In this document: one piece after another, positions 57,399 to 64,000 of the stretch
How positions within the stretch are numbered: position 1 is the first letter of the stretch
Layout: every line of letters starts with the position of its first letter
Assembly: GCA_016647705.1 (NCBI GenBank)
Contig: CM028332.1
Span: 31,439,300 to 31,503,299, forward strand
From: Eucommia ulmoides
Taxonomy: Eukaryota > Streptophyta > Magnoliopsida > Garryales > Eucommiaceae
Length of the DNA stretch: 64,000 nt
Reading direction: 5' to 3'
The notes under the pieces: generated by a model
What the model was told of the DNA's origin: nothing
The model's database searches: none
The model's input: only the letters and a program-made list of their open reading frames with translations
Position numbers and translations under genes: made by a program

Positions 57399-59088
57399 TG
57401 ATAGGTGTGATCTACTTATGTATTTATAAACTGAATTAAGTTAGTTTTCGAGCGTTTATATAGTATTTTATTATGTTTTAATTAGTTTTCATACTTTTTG
57501 TATAAATCAGGTGTGTGGGGAAAAACGATAGGAAACTGGAGTGAAAACGATAAGATCGAACCAAAAGTGATTGAAGAACGGTGGAAAAACAAGCTCGGAG
57601 GCAAAATTGTGAAACAAGCCCACCACCGCGGTGTCCAGACCACCACCACAGCGGTGAAGAAGCTGAGAAAGGAAAATGTAACTGATGGACCATCGCCTAA
57701 GCGGAAATCCAGCAGAGAAAACAAAAATAGGCTACTGATAGCCCACCGCCTAGGTGGAGAATTCCACTGCCTAGGTGAAGATCCAGCAGAATGTTCTTCC
57801 TAAGACACCGCTGTCTTTATCGCCATGGTGGTAAAAAACTGACCTACCTCTGCCTAGGAGGAACCCTTCGCCTAGGCGGAGACCTTCTGCACATCCTAGA
57901 TATTTTTAGGATATTTATTTAGATATTTTGCTTATAAATACCATCCCCTCTCCCCCTATCTTGAACCCCCCGTCCATTTGGACACCTCAGGCCATATTTA
58001 GGCTAGGGTTTAGGAGCTTTAGAAGTGGAGCTCGCATCCCGAAGTGGAGAAGACGGTAAAGCGATCGTTGAGCATTTTTAGCGATTTATCTTCGGACGAG
58101 GCTAAGTTTTTCGGTTGTTTTTCCTTATTTCTTTATCTTAGGATCATGTGAGCATGTTTAGCTTGTTATTTCATTGTAAATGCGGCTATGGCCATAGCTA
58201 AACATGGATTGTAGTAGGGATTAACAATAAATTTATGAATATTTGTTTGGATGATTTCGGTGTCGTGTTTGTGATTGTTCTTCGTAGTTTGATTGTATTT
58301 ATTGTATTATTTATTTACCATGCTTAGTTAAATAAATGGAGAATACAGGGTTTTGACAAACCAAGGATTCAGATTAGGGTAACAAACGCCATGATTCTAT
58401 AACCCGGTCGGGGTTTGAATCGTGGACAATCGATGACGTTAGGGTAAGACTCACGCTACCTAGGGTCGTTAAGATGTTGAGGGGGACTTCTTCGTTAACT
58501 CGAAGTGGAATTATATCTCTCATCTTACACTAGGGAGAGGTGGCTATGGAGTTTTAGAATGGAGATTGTCGATAGAGTAAATACAACGCACGATCTAATG
58601 ACCCAGTTAGAAGTTGGATTGTGTGCAATCAATGACGCTGGGCGAGACTCACTTGACCTAGGATCGTTACGACGTTGAGGAGGACTTCTTCGTTGACTCG
58701 AAGTCATGTATTCTCCCATCTTACACTCGGGAGAGGTGGCGGTGGAGTTGTCGTACCGAGATTGTCAAATAGGTCGAACACCGTAAACGTGAGTAAATCG
58801 AGATCGAACACGTATTTGTAAATACGTTAATCCCTAGGAAATTCTTCACCCTAAAACATATTAGCATATTAGTGTAGTTAATTTAGGTTATATTAGTATT
58901 AGTTTAATTAATTAAATAAATTTGTTTTTCACCTAAATAAAGTTAAGTCACGACAAATGCGATATTCGATAGTAACGCCACCAATCCCTGTGGATATGCT
59001 AACCCGATCTTAATGATCACACTATACTAAAACTTAGACCTCGTATACTTGGGAGTGTAACTAGCGGCGTATTCATACGCCCCTACCA
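57399..59088 (+). repeat. Element 2 3' LTR
   Basis: TGATAGGTGTGATC to CCCCTACCA, 1690 bp; TATAAATA box at 57933-57940. It is followed by AGTTTCATGG in place of a duplicated target. Confidence 0.88.
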
Positions 59089-59293
59089 AGTTTCATGGCT
59101 TCATGCATCTATAATGTGTAAGGATAGAATCAATAAAATTCATTTCAGATGATGTGCAAAACAAACAGATCACATGCAAACAGAAAAGATAACACCATTT
59201 AATATATTGAATTTCTCTAATACATCAAATCTATGTGGTATAAACATGAAAGGCCAATAATAGATTATCAATAAATACATCAGAATTACCTAC

Positions 59294-59562
59294 TCTGAAC
59301 TGGCCATAGTACCATAGCTTGCCAGCAACAGAATTTGGCTAGTATCTCCTAATATAGGATGTGCTTGGAGCTTTTCCTTCAGAGAGTTTATGTCATCCCA
59401 GCCAGTCATAGAAACAAGAACAACGCTAGGTGGTTCTGACTCACATATATTGCTCAAAAGATATTCAATGAAGTTGAAATTAAGACAGTCAGGATTCCAG
59501 CAGGATAAAGACTCCTGCATCTGGGGGCTATATTCGTTAAAATCTGTGGACCTTAGTGCACC
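59294..59562 (-). pseudogene. Captured exon of a DExH-box RNA helicase (DHX36/DExH3-like)
   Basis: The minus strand is open from an AG acceptor (GTATTCAG, 59570-59563) to a GT donor (AGA|GTAGGT at 59294). It encodes YSPQMQESLSCWNPDC, IEYLLSNICESEPPSVVLVS, MTGWDDINSLKEKLQAHPIL and LLLASYGTMASSE. This matches the helicase C-terminal domain start of plant DHX36-type DExH helicases, where VLVFMTGWDDI and LLACHGSMASSEQ are the usual forms. The family exon is expected to continue with Q at that splice site. Neighbouring exons are absent: flanks are intron-like and then transposon sequence. Changes in conserved positions (H to Y, C to S) suggest relaxed constraint. It is antisense to the CACTA transposase. 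Confidence 0.82.
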
Positions 59563-60750
59563 CTGAATACATTTTTAATCATTAAGAATGGAAGTGATAC
59601 AATCTCACATACTAAGTCTCTGCTGGAAATAGCTGTTGATGATGTGTACCTCAATAGCCGAAGCAATTTGGCTCTTCCTTTGCTATTATTTCTATATTTA
59701 ATCTTCTTGGGTAATGGGATCCCCGTTTTTGTACCCTTCGGTCCCCTCATAAATTTCATATTTTGGGCAATCAATAATCTAACAATATGGGCTTTCACCC
59801 AAAAATACTAGTTGAACATATGTATTTTGTTAGTTATATATATATTGACGTGTCCGTCGTGTCTGTGTCGGGGTTTTTGAAATATTGTGGTGTCGCTGTG
59901 TCAGTGTTCGTGGTTCCTAGCATATATGAGATAACTAGGGAAGGCATTATATATAGTATTAAAGGATACCGATGAGTAATGACCTTTCTAATGTATTGAC
60001 AACGAGGGTAGCACAGTAAATTGTCAAAATGGAATTTAATTGTTTATTTCAGTTACTACCCTGTTTATCTTTTTATTTATAGCTGATTAATAATTTAATT
60101 GTTTAATTCTTAACTATTTAATTGTTAAATCCTGTGTACATGAATAATAACACACACATGTTCAACAACTTGAAAAAAAAAAAAAAAAGCAACTTATTGA
60201 AGTATTTGTTCAACAACTTTTGGAAAAAAACAAAAAACAAAAAACCCAACAATTTAAAAAAAAAAAAAAAAAAAAACGACAACTTTTTAAAGTATTTGTG
60301 CAACAACTTTTTTTTTTTTTTGGAAAAAAAAAAACCCAACTATTTATGCTTTTTTTTGGAGAACTTTTTCCATATCCGCAACGGATGAACATTTTTCAGC
60401 TCGAGCATTTTTTCTATGTTTTGTTTTTTCAAATAATCTGTTCAGTTTTTTGTACTTTTTGTTCCCAGGAAAATTGGATAAAATATATGGGAATATTTAT
60501 ACTGAAATTATTGATCAAAGTTCATTCCCATATTTTCTACTGAAATTATTTATTTGCAGTTTTTTTTTTTTTTTTTTAAGTATCTGTTCATTTTTTTTTT
60601 TGCCTTTTTTATGTTCTGTTTTTTTAATACATGTTTAGTGTTTTTTTCTTTTCATCTATAGCCTTTTTTCTATGTCGGGTATCCAAAATGTCCAAATGGG
60701 ATCCGATTTCTTTTTAATTTCTATTTTTTTTTGTACGTGCTTATAGGAAA
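59563..60750. other. Non-coding stretch upstream of the CACTA transposase
   Basis: 59563-59800 continues as intron-like sequence on the minus strand. 59840-59920 has repeated GTGTCGG/GTGTCTGTG phrases. 60160-60350 is an approximate tandem duplication containing AAGTATTTGT and CAACAACTTTT between A and T runs. No gene seen. Confidence 0.5.
60165..60350 (+). repeat. Two-copy A/T-rich tandem repeat, about 95 bp
   Basis: Each copy has CAACTT, AAGTATTTGTNCAACAACTTTT, GGAAAAAAA and AACCCAACNATTT. The poly-A/T tracts make ORFs on both strands that are not genes. Confidence 0.7.
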
Positions 60751-63700
60751 ATGGATAAGAGTTGGATGGATGTCAAATATAGATTTAGCAAAGAATACAT
60801 GAAGGGGGTGAAAGCCTTTATAGAATTTGCACGAACTAATGTTGCCAGTAATTCAAACAAAATACGTTATCCTTGTCGAAAGTGTTTGAATTTTGTCTCC
60901 AAAACATTCTACGATGTGCATCGTGACATACTTATGTACGAATTTCAACTAAGTTATAGAGAATGGATATTTCATGGGGAGAGGGCTTATGTGATTGTTG
61001 TTGATCATACAAGCGACGATGAAATTCCCGAGATGTTGGAAGATATGTTAGGCACAAACCATACAAATTTTAGTATGGATGATGGTGATGGTGGAAGGGA
61101 AGATCAAGATGATTTGCATGATGGTGAAAATACAACATTCGAGAGGATGCTTAGAGAATCACAACGGGAACTATATCCCAATTGTTGTAAGTATTCAACG
61201 CTTTCATTTGTTGTAAAGTTCCTCCACATGAAGGTAATGAACAAATGGAGTAACAAATCCGTGAATTCGTTTTTTCCTTTTTTAAAGGATGTTTTGCCTG
61301 AAGGTGAGACAATCCTTTCTTCATACTATAGGGGAAAAAAGAATGTTATGAGATTTGGGATTGGGTTATTTGTCAATTCACGCTTTTAAATATGATTGTG
61401 CTTTGTTTTGGAAAGAGAATGATAAAGATGACAATTGTCTGATATGCGGCGAGTGTAGATGGAAGAGAAACGACAGAAAAGGTAAGAAGATTCCGCATAA
61501 AGTGCTACGCTACTTTCCATTGAAACTGAGGTTGCAAAGATTGTTTATGTCGTGAAAAACGGCCGAAGATATGAGGTGGCATAAAGAGAAACGCGTTAAT
61601 GATGGTGTTTTGAGATATCTTACTGATGCTGAAGGTTGGAAGAATCTGGATAGAAAATTTCCTGCATTTGCCAACGATCATCGCAATGTGAGATTGGGTT
61701 TGGCTACGGATGAGTTTAATCCATTTGGCAATATGAGCAACTCTTATAGTATGTGGCCTGTCTTGCTTATCCTGTATAATTTGCCACCATGGAAGTGCAT
61801 GAAAGAGCCTTTATGATGTCGTTGTTAATTCCAGGACCAAAATCTCCAGGAAAAGATATCGATGTGTATATGCAACCATTAGTCAATGAATTGAAAGATC
61901 TATGGTCAAATGGGGTACGCACCTACGATGCCTACTGTGCAAGTCATTTCACCCTACATGCTGCACTTCTTTGGACTATAAATGACTTTCCTGCTTATAC
62001 CAATATGTCTGGGTGGAGCACGTATGGATTTAAGGCATGCCTTACGTGCAATGATGAAGCTCATTCAACAAGAATACGTTCCAAAACATGTTATATGAGG
62101 CACCATCGTTTTTTGCTAGCAAATCATGCTTGGCGTAATAGTAAGAAATTTAACGGATTGTCGGAGCATGATCCAAGACCTAAACAAATGTCTGGGCATG
62201 ATGTATTACAACAACTTTTGGATTTATCGGGCACTTTCAAACGGGAAAAATATCCAACTAACAAGAAGAGAAAGCGTTAGGAAGATGAAAGTAATTGGAC
62301 AAAGAAGAGTATTTTATTTGAACTTCCTTATTGGGTAGAGCACCAAATGAGACAATGTCTTGATGTCATGCACATTGAGAAGAATATATGTGATAATGTT
62401 GTTGGGACAATACTTAGTATAGAAGGCAAGAACAAAGATACAATAAAAGCACGGATGGATTTAGCTGACATTGGAATAAGAACTGAGTTACACCTAAAAA
62501 AGATTGGTGATTCGTATGTGAAGCCTCCCGCATGTTACACTTTGTTAAAGAGCGAGAGACAGGGATTTTGCGAGTTTTTGAAGTCTGTTCGATACGCAGA
62601 CGGTTATGCGGCACATATCTCACGATGTGTGAGCACTGCAGATGGTAAAATGTTTGGATTAAAGAGTCACGATTGTCATGTATTGTTGCAACGTCTTGTT
62701 CCTGCTGGAATACGAGGTTACTTAGACAAACAAGTATGTACTGCACTGTTTGAGTTGGGAGAATTTTTTCGACAATTATGTTAAAAAATGCTACGACTTC
62801 AGGTAATAGAGAAATTAGAAAAAGACATTGTTCTCATCCTTTGTAAATTGGAGATAATATTTATTCCTGCATTCTTTGATGTGATGGTACACTTAGCTTT
62901 CCACCTTCCTGCTGAGGCAAAACTCGGGGGGCCTGTACATTGTCGATGGATGTATCCAATTGAGAAATATCTCAAAACTCTCAAAGGATTTGTTACCAAT
63001 AAAGAACATCCTGAAATATCGATAGCTGAAGCCTATACTACTAAAGAAAGCTTGGTATTATGTTCGATGTATCTGAAAGGAATCAAAACTAGATTTAATC
63101 GTGATGAGCGGAATGACAATGGCGGTAACCAAGAATGTAATATAGGGTTATCAGTTTTTTTTGCAAAAGGTGCGCCCTTTCGGACATGCACATGTATGTA
63201 CTGAATTAGGAACAAATTTTCAACTCATGCATTGGTATGTCTTGAATAACTGCGAAGAGGTAAAACCATATATTGAGTAAGTTGAAATTCATTTGTGAAT
63301 ATTTACTTGCAACAATTTTTAATTCTTTATTTGATATAAATATTTTTTCATAGTGAGCATGAATATGAACTTATGTTGGAAAGTGAAGAAAACATTCATC
63401 AAAGGCAGCAACAATATTTCCCTTCATGGTTCCAAGCACATGTAAGTACCAAAGTTTGTGTTTAACTAATGAAAATTATGCTATTTTTATTGTTTATTAT
63501 TTAGATGAGAAAGTTGCATAGTAAAGGATCTCTGGAAGCTACAGATGAATTGTATGCCTTGGCTAACGGCCCTGACAAGAGAGTTAGGTTGTACCCAGCC
63601 TGCATAGTCAATGGTGTACGATTCCACACAAAGGACCGTGATGATTATCTCACTAGTCAAAATTGTGGATTGATGGTTGAAGTGGATCATGCAGGAAAAA

Positions 63701-64000
63701 CTATTGATTTCTATGGTGTTCTGAAACAAATTATTGTGTTAAGTTACATATATGATCATTCAGTTGTGGTGTTCAATTGTGATTGGTTTGATCTAAGAAG
63801 CAAGAAGACATTCCAAAAGGATTCATATTACATCAGTATCAATGTCACTAAAACGTGGTATAAGAATGACTCTTTCATACTAGCAGACTAAGCGCAACAA
63901 GTTTTTTACATCAATGACACGAGACTAGGGAGAAATTGGAAACTTGTACAGCATATACGTCATCGACATGTTTGGGATGTGCCAGAGGTAGAAGAGGATG
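60751..64000 (+). pseudogene. CACTA (En/Spm) TNP2-type transposase, multiply broken, runs off window
   Basis: The start MDKSWMDVKYRFSKEYMKGV with a CRKC pair is the transposase-associated domain (60751-61100). The TNP2/Transposase_21 core follows: KKIPHKVLRYFPLKLRLQRL, RNVRLGLATDEFNPFGNMSN, MMSLLIPGPKSPGKDIDVYM and MHIEKNICDNVVG. Then come the DUF4218-like part (GGPVHCRWMYPIEKYLKTLK), an intron (GTAAGT 63280 to AG 63353), a second intron (63440-63504), and a DUF4216-like end (63505-64000). Defects: frameshift near 61353, TGA 61553, 1-bp deletion near 61806, TAG 62278, shift near 62782, and TAA 63889. The protein would cut element ends in the nucleus; this copy cannot be functional. Confidence 0.93.

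Larger units (their letters stand above)
53840..59088 (+). mobile_element. Element 2: Athila-like non-autonomous LTR retrotransposon, no matching TSD
   Basis: LTRs at 53840-55536 and 57399-59088 flank a 1.9-kb interior collinear with element 1. Primer binding site, leader-ORF remnant, GGGAGGCAACCC motif, hairpin and a TTTTGGGGTATT tract are present; pol is absent. The flanking pentamers are TCTAT on the left and AGTTT on the right, so no target-site duplication is seen. AGTTT is also what normally follows a 5' LTR in this family, which suggests that the right boundary was produced by recombination or deletion instead of simple insertion. Confidence 0.85.
46892..64000 (+). mobile_element. Element G: large CACTA transposon, interrupted and running off the window (inferred unit)
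   Basis: A CACTACAAAAAAAAG terminus at 46892 is followed by subterminal repeats with GCGACGA, TAGCGATGAA and TTAGCAACAA motifs. A TNP2-type CACTA transposase in the matching orientation starts at 60751 and runs beyond 64000. Between them, two LTR retrotransposons (47822-53150 and 53840-59088) account for 10.6 kb. Without them the terminus is about 3.3 kb upstream of the transposase start, a plausible layout. The other terminus is not in the window. That terminus and transposase belong together is inference. Confidence 0.55.

Noticed and set aside
60118-60392. Lys-rich and Phe-rich ORFs on both strands
   Set aside because: They arise from poly-A/poly-T tracts in a short tandem duplication.

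Overview
This is 64 kb of AT-rich plant nuclear DNA, almost certainly from an angiosperm; I cannot name the species. Nearly everything that can be recognised is transposable element sequence: Ty3/gypsy and Ty1/copia LTR retrotransposons, CACTA DNA transposons, and small captured pieces of ordinary plant genes. I found no intact host gene, rRNA, tRNA or CRISPR array. Every TE coding region carries stops, frameshifts or lost catalytic residues, as expected for silenced heterochromatin.

Layout. Positions 1-28.7 kb are a nest four levels deep. The oldest layer is D, a minus-strand Tat/Ogre-like gypsy element (18332-28684, continuing left of the window under the insertions). Element A (start outside the window, end 18331), an Athila-like non-autonomous element on the plus strand, sits in the antisense ORF of D. 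Element B (407-13906, minus strand) sits in A. Element C (4402-12784, plus strand), a gag-only element, sits in one LTR of B with a perfect CCCAA target-site duplication. A solo LTR of the B family (22288-24000, TSD GTACT) splits the RNase H region of D.

28.2-33.9 kb is one very large inverted repeat: arms of about 2.8 kb around a 50-bp spacer, beginning inside the LTR of D. 34.1-43.1 kb is a minus-strand Ty1/copia element (E). Its reverse transcriptase is interrupted by F (35351-38294), a CACTA-type element with TSD ATA that carries exon fragments of a receptor-like cytoplasmic kinase and of a REVEILLE/LHY-type MYB gene. 43.1-46.9 kb is AT-rich and poorly resolved, with a 430-bp tandem duplication and one Helitron-like 3' end.

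From 46.9 kb to the right edge I read one large autonomous-type CACTA element (G). It has a CACTA terminus at 46892, a degenerate TNP2-type transposase at 60751 to beyond 64000, and a captured DExH-box RNA helicase exon at 59294-59562. Two related Athila-like elements (47822-53150, TSD GATAT; and 53840-59088) lie between these parts. That the parts form a single element is inference.

The B-family elements (B, solo LTR, elements 1 and 2) and their relative A share a tRNA-Asp-type primer binding site, a short conserved leader ORF, and a hairpin abutting a splice-donor-like sequence. They keep no pol genes, so they must have depended on enzymes made by other elements. The most unusual structures are the 5.7-kb palindrome, the chimeric gene-capturing CACTA element F, and the conserved hairpin/donor module.
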